Source of the DNA: VAXT01 sp035318925
GTDB lineage: Bacteria; Actinomycetota; Thermoleophilia; Gaiellales; Gaiellaceae
DNA length: 64,000 bases
Direction: 5' to 3'
Assembly: GCA_035318925.1 (NCBI GenBank)
Contig: DATHDS010000014.1
Span: 186,001-250,000 of the forward strand
The notes beneath the pieces were generated by a model that made no database searches, was not told where the DNA came from, and saw only the letters and a program-made list of their open reading frames with translations. The position numbers and the translations under genes were made by a program. Positions 49,209-56,873 of this stretch are shown here, piece by piece (position 1 is the first letter of the stretch; the number at the start of each line of letters is the position of its first letter).

Positions 49209-49637
49209 CTACAGAGTCGCGGCAGTCTGGCAAAGGGCGTGCAGGCGGGCGAGCGCCTGCCGCGGAACCGGCCGCAGACCTTCGGCGACGATCCGCCACG
49301 GGGTGGCCTCGATGGTCAGGGTGGCGCGCGTCAGACCCTCGGGCGCAGGCTCGAGCCGGATCTCTGCGTCGAAGCGCTGTTCGAGGTCGTGCCAACCGAA
49401 CCGCAGCGGGGGCTCGACCTTCCGCAAGACGATCAGGCCTGCTCCGCCAGGGCGTCGAAGGAATCCCGGCGAGCCGCCTCGAGTGACCTGCCAGCGGGCG
49501 CCCTCGGCGAAGCCGCGCCGGTCCGGCCGGATCGTCGTGTACTCGGGCCACCAGTCGGAGAGGTGACGCGGCTCCGAGAGGAGATCCCACACATCGCCAC
49601 GGGCTGCAATCAGCTCTCTCTGGGCCTCGATCCGCAT
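49209..49637 (-). CDS. SRPBCC/polyketide-cyclase-like protein
   Basis: 142 residues. RIEAQRELIAARGDVWDLLS, PRHLSDWWPEYTTI and LRFGWHDLEQRFDAEIRLEP with the long C-terminal helix (about 118-140) are typical of the START-like SRPBCC fold, a hydrophobic-pocket domain that binds or transports small molecules. The gene directly abuts mctB (stop at 49209, mctB ATG at 49208) and is absent from the mycobacterial version of this cluster. Substrate unknown. Confidence 0.75.
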   Translation of the reverse strand: MRIEAQRELIAARGDVWDLLSEPRHLSDWWPEYTTIRPDRRGFAEGARWQVTRGGSPGFLRRPGGAGLIVLRKVEPPLRFGWHDLEQRFDAEIRLEPAPEGLTRATLTIEATPWRIVAEGLRPVPRQALARLHALCQTAATL

Positions 49638-49721
49638 CGCCCCTGATTGTCACGATTTCGGCACGCCCCGGTCACCCACGCGTGCGCATTTCCCCGTTAT
49701 CGTCAAATCGGGGAGGAGGCC

Positions 49722-50123
49722 ATGGGCACCTGGCGTCGGCTCGACGAAGGCGAACCGGCCGACGAGGCGCCGGCCCGACAAGCCCGGCCCGCCGACGGCT
49801 GGATAGGCCCGGCCCGGGCTCAGCCCAGGCCGACGACCTCGAGGAGCCGCGAGCCGAGGAGGTCGATCAGCTCCCGGAGGTCGGGCGAGACGAGCACGGC
49901 CGCGACGATCGACCCCAACCCCGCAGCCGTGAAGGCAAGCAGCGGCCACACACCGACCTGGCGGCTCACGAGCCGCGAGACGCCGCGCGCGTCGATCAGC
50001 ACCTCACCGACCCGCAGTCTCGTGAGGAACGTCGAGGACATGCCGGCTCGATTCCGCTCGAGGAACTCGATCATGTTGAAGTGCGTCCCGACTGCGACAA
50101 TCAACTCGGACCCTTTCTCGTAG
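49722..50123 (+). CDS. Possible small plus-strand gene, antisense to the end of steA
   Basis: An ATG at 49722 is preceded by a very strong ribosome binding site, GGGGAGGAGG, two bases upstream. The frame begins MGTWRRLDEGEPADEAPARQ and stays open for 133 residues to 50123. The first 30 residues look protein-like, but the rest lies antisense to steA and is Arg/Ser rich like ordinary shadow frames. Either a short protein has its end in steA, or the ribosome binding site is accidental. The gap 49638-49819 otherwise holds only a promoter-like region. Confidence 0.25.
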   Translation: MGTWRRLDEGEPADEAPARQARPADGWIGPARAQPRPTTSRSREPRRSISSRRSGETSTAATIDPNPAAVKASSGHTPTWRLTSRETPRASISTSPTRSLVRNVEDMPARFRSRNSIMLKCVPTATINSDPFS

Positions 50124-50965
50124 GCGAGCAGGAGCGCCAGGTCCTCGCTGATCCCGGTCGCCGGCACGATCTCGTAGCTCAGGCCGAGACGCTCTGCCCG
50201 CGCAGCGCCGGGCGCCTCTCCGCCGTGGTAGGCATGGATGAGCAGCTCGGCGCCCGAGCGCAGCGCCCGGTCGGACACCGAGTCCATGTCGCCTACGATC
50301 ACGTGCGGCTTGTAGCCGGCTTCGAGCAGCGCGTCCGCCCCGCCGTCGACCGCGACGAGCACCGGTTTGAAGTCGCGGATGTACGGGCGAACGATCCGGA
50401 GATCGCGTTTGTGCCCCGGGCCACGGGCGACGACGAGCGCGTGGCGGTCGCGGAACCGCGTCCGCAGGGCGGGGAAGGCGATCCCTTCGGTGAGGAAGCG
50501 CCCCTCCTCGCGCAGGTAGCGCATGGTGTTGTCGGCAAACGCCTCCAGGGCCTCGGTCACCACTTGCTGCTGCTCCGCTAACGCCGCGGCCAGCTCGTCT
50601 GCCTCGAGCGCACGGCCCGATGCGACGCACGTGCCGTTGCGAAAGACGCTCGCGCCGCGGACGGTCAAGAGCTCGCCCTCCGAAACCTCGTCGAAGAGCT
50701 CCGCCTCGGGCGCGTCGATCAAGCGCACGCCGCCGCGGACGAGGAGCAATGGCCCGGGGTTGGGGAACCTCCCCGTCTGCGAGGGCGCCACGTTCACGAC
50801 CACGCGGACCCCCGATTCGAGGAGCTCCTCCGCCGAGACGCGGTCAAGGTCGGTGTGGTCGATGATCGCGACGTCGTCGGGCTCCAACCGGCGGACGAGG
50901 TTCTTCGTGCGCCGGTCGAGCCGCGCGGGGCCTGTGTGCTCGACGAATGCCCGGAGCGTGCTCAT
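49820..50965 (-). CDS. steA: SteA-like cytokinetic ring protein
   Basis: A 381-residue protein whose ATG overlaps the recN stop (ATGA). It has a thiamin-pyrophosphokinase-like catalytic fold in the middle (VDGGADALLEAGYKPHVIVG then DMDSVSDRALRSG, about 205-240) and one C-terminal membrane helix (about 340-362, WPLLAFTAAGLGSIVAAVLV). This matches SteA of Corynebacterium, which with SteB affects daughter-cell separation. Mycobacterium and Corynebacterium encode it beside recN in the same order. Confidence 0.85.
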   Translation of the reverse strand: MSTLRAFVEHTGPARLDRRTKNLVRRLEPDDVAIIDHTDLDRVSAEELLESGVRVVVNVAPSQTGRFPNPGPLLLVRGGVRLIDAPEAELFDEVSEGELLTVRGASVFRNGTCVASGRALEADELAAALAEQQQVVTEALEAFADNTMRYLREEGRFLTEGIAFPALRTRFRDRHALVVARGPGHKRDLRIVRPYIRDFKPVLVAVDGGADALLEAGYKPHVIVGDMDSVSDRALRSGAELLIHAYHGGEAPGAARAERLGLSYEIVPATGISEDLALLLAYEKGSELIVAVGTHFNMIEFLERNRAGMSSTFLTRLRVGEVLIDARGVSRLVSRQVGVWPLLAFTAAGLGSIVAAVLVSPDLRELIDLLGSRLLEVVGLG

Positions 50966-52587
50966 CGCACCGTCTGCAGGAACTCCTGGCCGCCGAGCAT
51001 CCGCCGGAGCTCCTCCTGCCGACGGTCCTCCCCGAGCTGCTCGATGCGGGTGTGCGTGGGATCGCCGGGAATCTTCTGGACGTTGAAGTGCCGCTCCGCG
51101 ACGCTCGCGATCTGCGGCAAGTGGGTAATCGTGATCACCTGGGCGCGTTCGCCGAGACGGCGCAACGTCTCGCCGACCGCATGCGCGGTCTGACCTCCGA
51201 TCCCGGCGTCGATCTCGTCGAAGACGATCGTCTCCCCGCCGCCAACGGCCGCGATCGCAAGCGCGATCCGCGAGAGCTCGCCGCCCGAAGCCGTCTGAGC
51301 GACGGGCGCGAACGGCAAGCCCGCGTTGGGACGGATGAGAAACGCCACCTCGTCGGCGCCCGCTGGCCCGGGCTCTCGCTCGCTCAAGTCGACCCGAAAC
51401 TCGCCTTCCCCGAGGCCGATGCCGCGGAGCTCGGACGCAACCGCCTCTGCAAACGGCCCCGCAGCTGCCCGCCGGTTCGTCGCGAGGCGCTTCGTCAGCG
51501 TCTCTGTTCGTTTCTGCGCGTTGACCAGGGCGGCGGAAGCGCCCGCCAGCGGATCGGCGCCGTCCTCGAGAGCGGCCAGCTCGGCGCGCGCGTCCTCGGC
51601 CCGACGCAGGAGCTCCCCGTATGACTCGCACCGGAAGCGACGCTTCGCCTCGGAAATCCGGTCGAGCTCGGCCTCGACGTGCTCGAGCCGGTCGGGCTCG
51701 GCCTCGAGCGAGTCGAGGAACCGCCGTAATTCAGACGCCGTCTCGCCCAGGCGCAGCTCGGCGTCGCGGAGCTCCCCGGCCGCCTGCTCGAGCTCCGGCG
51801 CGATCCCGGCCACCGCGGCGAGAGCTCGCTCGGCGCGTCCAGCCAGGCCTGCGGCACCCTCGCCCTCCTCGGGGGCGAGGGCCTGCACCGCCTCATTGGC
51901 CGCCAGCGCGAGCTCGTTCACATGCCGCAGCCGCTCACGCTCTCCGTGCAGTGCATCCTCGGCGCCGAGCGCGAGGCCCTCCGTGTCTTCGACGAGCGCA
52001 CGCAGCTCGGCCAACCGGGCCTCTTCGGCGGCAGCTCCCTGGCCGAGCTCCTCCTGACGCCGGCGAGCGGCCGCGAGCTCCCGCCAGGCCACCCGGAGCT
52101 CCACCCCGAGTCGAAGCTGCTCCTCGCCCGCGAACGAGTCGAGCACCCCCAGCTGGTACGACGGCTTGGCCAGACGCCGCTGCTCGAACTGGCCGGACAT
52201 CGCGATCAACCGCTCACCGGCCGCCGCGAGATCCTCGCGGGCCGCGCTTCGGCCCCACGCGTACGCGCGGGTGCGCCCGTCGGCGAACACGCGCCGCGCG
52301 AGCACGAGCCCTTCCTCACCCTCGGGCCGTAGCTCGGCGAGCGCCTCCAGGCCCTCTTCGTCGAGCAATCCGGAAGGAAGGTCGAACTCGGCCTCGACGT
52401 ACGCCTCCTCGGCGCCCGGACCGACGAAACCGGCATCGCCCTTGGCCCCGAGCAAGAGGCCGATCGCCTGGGCGAGGATCGTCTTGCCCGCCCCGGTCTC
52501 GCCGGTGATCGCGTTCAGCCCGGGCCCGAAGACGATCGCGGCCTCGCGAATGAGCACGAGATTCTCGATCCGAAGCCTACGGAGCAA
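50962..52587 (-). CDS. recN: DNA repair ATPase RecN
   Basis: About 541 residues from TTG 52587, which overlaps the nadK stop by 11 bases and has a GGGAGA ribosome binding site. LRIENLVLIREAAIVFGPGL, GETGAGKTILAQAIGLLLGA (Walker A), a coiled-coil centre (about 145-370), and the C-terminal TASGGELSRIALAIAAVGGG signature with TIVFDEIDAGIGGQTA (Walker B) are all present. RecN is an SMC-like protein that holds broken DNA ends. It is at the short end (E. coli 553). No SOS box is seen upstream, where nadK lies. Confidence 0.95.
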   Translation of the reverse strand: MLRRLRIENLVLIREAAIVFGPGLNAITGETGAGKTILAQAIGLLLGAKGDAGFVGPGAEEAYVEAEFDLPSGLLDEEGLEALAELRPEGEEGLVLARRVFADGRTRAYAWGRSAAREDLAAAGERLIAMSGQFEQRRLAKPSYQLGVLDSFAGEEQLRLGVELRVAWRELAAARRRQEELGQGAAAEEARLAELRALVEDTEGLALGAEDALHGERERLRHVNELALAANEAVQALAPEEGEGAAGLAGRAERALAAVAGIAPELEQAAGELRDAELRLGETASELRRFLDSLEAEPDRLEHVEAELDRISEAKRRFRCESYGELLRRAEDARAELAALEDGADPLAGASAALVNAQKRTETLTKRLATNRRAAAGPFAEAVASELRGIGLGEGEFRVDLSEREPGPAGADEVAFLIRPNAGLPFAPVAQTASGGELSRIALAIAAVGGGETIVFDEIDAGIGGQTAHAVGETLRRLGERAQVITITHLPQIASVAERHFNVQKIPGDPTHTRIEQLGEDRRQEELRRMLGGQEFLQTVR

Positions 52588-53431
52588 AGGTCTCCCGGTA
52601 ACGGCGGAAGAAGGTCGCCTCGGGCACGTGCGCCAGAAGGCTGGATCGTTCACCAAGCCGGACGACGACACTCTCGCCGGGCGCGAGCTCACCTACTGGT
52701 TGTCCGTCGACGAGCACCGCAGCAGCAACGTCCGGCGTTCGGTTCTCGATCTCGACGTCCCGGCTGCGGGGCACGACGAGCGCTCGTGCGTGCAGCGAAT
52801 GCGGCGCGATGAAGGTGACCACCTGCGCATCGAGCCCCCAGACGAGGACCGGGCCGCCGTTCGAGAGGTTGTAGCCGGTCGATCCGGACGGGGTCGAGCA
52901 GAGGACGCCGTCGCACGGCACGATGCCGAGATCCTCGCCGCCGACGGCCCAGCCGAGCTCGATCATGCGCCCGATGATCGAGCTCGCGATCACGAGGTCG
53001 TTGACGGCCACATGGCGGTTCGGGCCCGCCTCGACGTCGAGGGTCGGCAGCTCGGCGACCACGTAGTCGCCTCCGAAGACCCGCCTCAGGCCGCCTTCGA
53101 GCGCGTCCGCCTTGATCGAGGTCAGGAAGCCGACCTCGCCGAAGTTCACGCCGACGACCGGCGTCCCCGTGCCGAGCGTCCGCCGCAGGGCGCGAAGCAT
53201 CGTCCCGTCGCCGCCGAGCACGACCACCAGGTCGACCTTCTGGAGGTCGGGCCTCGTCGCGCTCCGCTCGTGCTTCTCCGCCTCGTCCTCCGGATAGAAG
53301 AGCTCAACCCCGGCTTCACGGGCGACGCGTTCGAGGAGATCGAGACCCTCGCCGATCGCCTCGGGCCTGCCGTGCGTGACAACGGCGGCCGTGCGCACGG
53401 GCTCAGCGGATGGCGTTTTCGATCCAGTCAT
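52577..53431 (-). CDS. nadK: NAD kinase
   Basis: A 284-residue enzyme that phosphorylates NAD to NADP. VVLGGDGTMLRALRRTLG holds the GGDGT motif, and NFGEVGFLT, the substrate-binding Asn-Asp of VNDLVIA and CSTPSGSTGYNLSNGGPV are conserved. Its start lies within the tlyA 3' end (29-base overlap) and its stop within the recN start. The order tlyA-nadK-recN is widely conserved among bacteria. Confidence 0.95.
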   Translation of the reverse strand: MTGSKTPSAEPVRTAAVVTHGRPEAIGEGLDLLERVAREAGVELFYPEDEAEKHERSATRPDLQKVDLVVVLGGDGTMLRALRRTLGTGTPVVGVNFGEVGFLTSIKADALEGGLRRVFGGDYVVAELPTLDVEAGPNRHVAVNDLVIASSIIGRMIELGWAVGGEDLGIVPCDGVLCSTPSGSTGYNLSNGGPVLVWGLDAQVVTFIAPHSLHARALVVPRSRDVEIENRTPDVAAAVLVDGQPVGELAPGESVVVRLGERSSLLAHVPEATFFRRYRETFAP

Positions 53432-54167
53432 CGAGCCGATCGGGGAGCGACGGGTCCTCGCGGTGGACGAGGTGCAGGAAGAACTCCCGGTTTCCTTTCG
53501 GGCCGGGCAGGCCCGAGTCTACGACGCCGGCTGTCTCAGCCGGCCAGGCGAGAGCGGCCTCGGCGATCTCGCGCACGACGCGCCGGTGGACCTCGGGGTC
53601 TCGGACGACCCCTCCTTTCCCGACCTCCTCGCGCCCGGCTTCGAACTGCGGCTTGACGAGCACGAGCGCCTCCCAGCCCGGACGGGCGAGCGCAAGCGCC
53701 GGGGGCAGCGCGGTGCGCACGCTGATGAAGGAGACGTCACAGGTGACGAGGTCGGGCGCGAACGGCAAGGACTCGAGCTCACGCGAGTTCGTCCGCTCGA
53801 GGACGGTGACGCGCGAGTCACCGCGGAGCCGTTCGTGGAGCTGGCCGCGCCCGACATCGAGCGCGATCACGCGCGCCGCGCCGCGCTGGAGGAGGACGTC
53901 GGTGAACCCGCCGGTGGACGCGCCGACATCCAGCGCATCGCGCCCCGCGACTTCGACGCCGAGCTCGTCCAGCGCGTGCGCGAGCTTCTCGCCGCCGCGC
54001 GAGACGTAGCGCGGAGGGCGCTCGACGACGAGCTCGGCAGCGTCGTCCACTTGCTGCCCGGCCTTCGCGTACCCGGGCACGAGCCCGGCCATGACGAGCG
54101 CCTGGGCCTGCGCCCGGCTCTCGGCGAGGCCGCGCTCGACGAGCAGCACATCCAGGCGCTTGCGCAC
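53403..54167 (-). CDS. tlyA: TlyA-type rRNA 2'-O-methyltransferase
   Basis: About 254 residues from GTG 54167 (TTG 54176 possible). The first 60 residues are an S4 RNA-binding domain (KRLDVLLVERGLAESRAQAQ). YVSRGGEKLAHALDELG, ALDVGASTGGFTDVLLQRGA (SAM motif I) and LVTCDVSFISVRTALPP follow, then LVLVKPQFEAGREEVGKGG. TlyA methylates cytidines of 16S and/or 23S rRNA, and its loss gives capreomycin resistance in mycobacteria. Family members are often misnamed haemolysins. It is 11 bases downstream of the prenyltransferase gene. Confidence 0.92.
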   Translation of the reverse strand: MRKRLDVLLVERGLAESRAQAQALVMAGLVPGYAKAGQQVDDAAELVVERPPRYVSRGGEKLAHALDELGVEVAGRDALDVGASTGGFTDVLLQRGAARVIALDVGRGQLHERLRGDSRVTVLERTNSRELESLPFAPDLVTCDVSFISVRTALPPALALARPGWEALVLVKPQFEAGREEVGKGGVVRDPEVHRRVVREIAEAALAWPAETAGVVDSGLPGPKGNREFFLHLVHREDPSLPDRLDDWIENAIR

Positions 54168-54178
54168 GAGCGCCAAGG

Positions 54179-54952
54179 CTAGCGGGCGGCGACTCGACTT
54201 TTTAGGCCCAAAACGAGCTCGTCCAGGAGGGACGTGTCGGCCGGGATCTCCGCCAGTTGGGCTCGCGCGCGCTGCTCGATCTCCGCCGCGAGCTCGTGGG
54301 TGCGCTCGAGACCGAGCTCCGCCGCGAGCCCGTCCTCGTCGAGCAGGTCGTCCACGAGCTGGAACAGGAGCCCGAACTCCCCGGCAAAGCCTCGCCACGG
54401 CACCTGTTGCTCCTCGGGCACCTCGCTCACGGCCAGCGCACAGCCCACGGCCGCCTCGAACAGCCGGCCCGTCTTCAGGGCGTTCCGCCGCGCAAGGTCG
54501 CCGCTCCCCCGGATGTCGTCGTACTGGCCGCCGATCATCCCGAGCGTCGCCCACGCCAGCTCGCGCGCCACCGCCGGCGTGGAGTAGGAGAGAGCGAGCT
54601 CCATCGCCTGCGCGAGCAGGGCGTCGCCGTTCAGGATCGCCGTCGCCTCGCCGAAGTGCACGTGGGAAGTCGCGCGGCCGCGGCGAATCGCGTCGTCGTC
54701 GAGCGCGGGCAGGTCGTCGTGGACCATGCCGAACGTGTGCACGAGCTCGACGGCGGCCGCAGCGGGCAGAAGCTGCTCGGCCTGCGACCCGGTCGCCTCG
54801 CCGCACGCGAGGCAGAGCAGCGGCCGGATCCGCTTGCCGCCTCCGTCGAGGCTGTAGCGCATCGCCTCGGTCAGCTCGCCGAGCTCACTCGCAAACGGGA
54901 GCGCCGCGAGATAGTCCTCGAAGAGGGCTCGGTACTCCTCCAGGCTCGGCAC
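54179..54952 (-). CDS. ispA: Short-chain polyprenyl diphosphate synthase (IspA-like)
   Basis: 257 residues from GTG 54952, sharing one base with the stop of the preceding gene. SLDGGGKRIRPLLCLACGE, the first Asp-rich motif MVHDDLPALDDDAIRRGRAT, and the second FQLVDDLLDEDG are intact, as is the LKTGRLFEAAVGCAL motif. It condenses IPP with DMAPP/GPP, most likely giving FPP or GGPP, but the product length is not certain from sequence. It is somewhat short (E. coli IspA 299). It is encoded in the usual xseB-ispA-tlyA order, without dxs between. Confidence 0.9.
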   Translation of the reverse strand: MPSLEEYRALFEDYLAALPFASELGELTEAMRYSLDGGGKRIRPLLCLACGEATGSQAEQLLPAAAAVELVHTFGMVHDDLPALDDDAIRRGRATSHVHFGEATAILNGDALLAQAMELALSYSTPAVARELAWATLGMIGGQYDDIRGSGDLARRNALKTGRLFEAAVGCALAVSEVPEEQQVPWRGFAGEFGLLFQLVDDLLDEDGLAAELGLERTHELAAEIEQRARAQLAEIPADTSLLDELVLGLKSRVAAR

Positions 54953-55137
54953 TACCGGCCGGCCTCGCGCCGCGCCTGCTCGAGCTCGGTCTCGACCTGC
55001 CTCGCGATCTCGGCGAGCTCGCCGAGGATGTCGATCGCTGCCTCGGGGTCCTGGGTGCCCTCGAGCCGCTCGCGGGTGCGCTCGAGGCGGTCGAGTAGCT
55101 CTTCGGCCCGAGTCAGAGCATCCTCTGCCCCACTCAC
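54952..55137 (-). CDS. Short coiled-coil protein, XseB-like
   Basis: 61 residues from GTG 55137, which overlaps the nusB stop (GTGA). It is a helical, charged protein: SGAEDALTRAEELLDRLERT, then DPEAAIDILGELAEIARQVE. Length, helicity and position before ispA suggest the small subunit of exodeoxyribonuclease VII, but the family pattern is weak and no xseA (large subunit) gene is present in the window. It could be another small helical protein. Confidence 0.5.
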   Translation of the reverse strand: MSGAEDALTRAEELLDRLERTRERLEGTQDPEAAIDILGELAEIARQVETELEQARREAGR

Positions 55138-55514
55138 GATGCGGCCCTTTCCCTCGCGACCCGCCCGAGGATCCCGTTCACGAGTCGGCCCGCTTCGTCC
55201 GAGGCATAGCGCTTCGCGAGCGAAACGGCCTCGTCGATCGCGACCTCGACCGGAACGTCTCCCTCCTCGAGCTCGTGGATCCCGATCCGCAGCACGTTGC
55301 GCTCGAGAGCGCCGAGCCGGTCCGCGGTCCACTCCTCGGAGGCTTCGGTGATCTTCGCGTCGAGCTCGGCCGCCTGGGGAACGACGGCCTCGGCCAGCTC
55401 GCGCGCGAAGGGGTCGATCTCGCCCTCGTACAGCGACGTCAGCGGCTGCCCGGTCACGTCCCACTGGTAGAGCAGAAACAGCGCCGTTCTGCGAGCGGCC
55501 CGCCGCCCGCTCAT
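55134..55514 (-). CDS. nusB: Transcription antitermination factor NusB
   Basis: 126 residues. ARRTALFLLYQWDVTGQPL, then RLGALERNVLRIGIHELEEG and VAIDEAVSLAKRYASDEAGR with FVNGILG-type end (LVNGILGRVARE) are the NusB fold. It binds boxA RNA with S10 in rRNA antitermination. ATGA overlap with accC (55511-55514) and GTGA overlap with the XseB-like gene. In many bacteria nusB follows efp and accBC as here. Confidence 0.95.
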   Translation of the reverse strand: MSGRRAARRTALFLLYQWDVTGQPLTSLYEGEIDPFARELAEAVVPQAAELDAKITEASEEWTADRLGALERNVLRIGIHELEEGDVPVEVAIDEAVSLAKRYASDEAGRLVNGILGRVARERAAS

Positions 55515-56866
55515 GCACTCAGCGCGGGCAAGCGATTGCCCGCCTCCTCGAGGAAGCCGGTCGAATAGCGCCCGCTCGCGAACTCCTCGGTGCGCAGGAT
55601 GTCCATCGCGGCGGCTCTCGTCGTCGGTACGCCCACGACCTCGAGCTCCGCGAGCGCGCGCAGGCAGCGATCGATGGCTGCGGGCCGGTCCGTGTCCCAC
55701 ACGATCACCTTGGCGAGGAGCGAGTCGTAGTTGGGCGGGATGACAGAGCCGTCCTCGACATGCGTGTCGACGCGCACGCCCGGCCCGAGCGGCGGTCGGA
55801 AGCGCTCGATGCGCCCCGGCACGGGCAGGAAGTCCCGGGTCGGATCTTCCGCATTGATCCGCACCTCGATCGCGTGGCCGCGCCGCTCCGCCCGGCCCGT
55901 CGCCGGCAGGCTCTCGCCCGCGGCGATCCGCAGCTGCTCGCGGACGACGTCGATTCCGGTCACGAGCTCGCTGACCGGATGCTCGACCTGGAGCCGCGCG
56001 TTCAGCTCGATGAAGAAGAACGAGCCGTCCGGGCCGAGCAGGAACTCGAACGTCCCTGCGTTGCAATAGTCGATCGCCCTGGCCGCGCGCTCCGTCGCGT
56101 CCTCCATCTGCTCGCGCGTCTCGGCGGTGAGGGCCGGCGACGGAGACTCCTCGATCAGCTTCTGGTGCCGCCGCTGGATCGAGCACTCGCGCTCTCCGAG
56201 CGTGAGCACTCCGCCGGCATCGTCGGCCAGCACCTGAACCTCGACGTGCCGCGCCGGCACGATCGCCTTCTCGAGGTAGAGCTCCGGATCGCCGAAGGCA
56301 GCCTCAGCCTCCGACGCGGCCGTCTGGAACGCTCCTTCGAGCTCGTCCGGGCCCTGGACGAGGCGCATCCCCTTGCCTCCACCGCCCGCGACCGCCTTCA
56401 GGAGGACCGGATAGCCGGCCTCTTCCGCCGCCGCGTAAGCGTCGTCGACCGTCGTCGACCCGTCGGTCCCGGGCACGACGGGGATCCCTGCGGCGGCCAG
56501 CTCGTGCTTCGCCACCGCCTTGTCGCCCATCCGGGCCATCGTCTCGGCGCTCGGGCCGACGAAGGCGAGCTCGTTGTCGAGGCAGGCAGCGACGAAGGCC
56601 GGGTTCTCGGCCAGGAAGCCCCAGCCCGGGTGGACCGCGTCGCAGCGTGTCGTCGTCGCGGCCGCGATGATCGAGGGAATCCTCAGGTAGCTCTCGGCGG
56701 CGGACGGCGGGCCGACACAGACGGCCTGGTCGGCGAGCCGGGTGTGGAGCGCGCCCTCGTCGGCCGTCGAGTAGACGGCGACCGCCTCGACGCCCAGCTC
56801 GTGGAGCGCCCGGATGACGCGAACGGCGACCTCGCCGCGGTTTGCGATCAGGACTCGCGAGAACAC
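55511..56866 (-). CDS. accC: Biotin carboxylase (acetyl-CoA carboxylase subunit)
   Basis: A 451-residue ATP-grasp enzyme. FSRVLIANRGEVAVRVIRAL, CDAVHPGWGFLAENPAFVAA, the Gly-rich loop LKAVAGGGGKGMRLV, ECSIQRRHQKLIEESPSPAL and NARLQVEHPVSELVTGIDVV are conserved, including the catalytic Glu/Arg set. It carboxylates the biotin on the carrier protein encoded just upstream (seven bases away) as a fusion. No accA/accD genes are in the window. Confidence 0.95.
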   Translation of the reverse strand: MFSRVLIANRGEVAVRVIRALHELGVEAVAVYSTADEGALHTRLADQAVCVGPPSAAESYLRIPSIIAAATTTRCDAVHPGWGFLAENPAFVAACLDNELAFVGPSAETMARMGDKAVAKHELAAAGIPVVPGTDGSTTVDDAYAAAEEAGYPVLLKAVAGGGGKGMRLVQGPDELEGAFQTAASEAEAAFGDPELYLEKAIVPARHVEVQVLADDAGGVLTLGERECSIQRRHQKLIEESPSPALTAETREQMEDATERAARAIDYCNAGTFEFLLGPDGSFFFIELNARLQVEHPVSELVTGIDVVREQLRIAAGESLPATGRAERRGHAIEVRINAEDPTRDFLPVPGRIERFRPPLGPGVRVDTHVEDGSVIPPNYDSLLAKVIVWDTDRPAAIDRCLRALAELEVVGVPTTRAAAMDILRTEEFASGRYSTGFLEEAGNRLPALSA

Positions 56867-56873
56867 GGTTCCA

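Noticed and set aside
53403..54167. Reading tlyA as a haemolysin
   Set aside because: The S4 and FtsJ-type methyltransferase domains show it is an rRNA 2'-O-methyltransferase; the haemolysin label is a historical misname.
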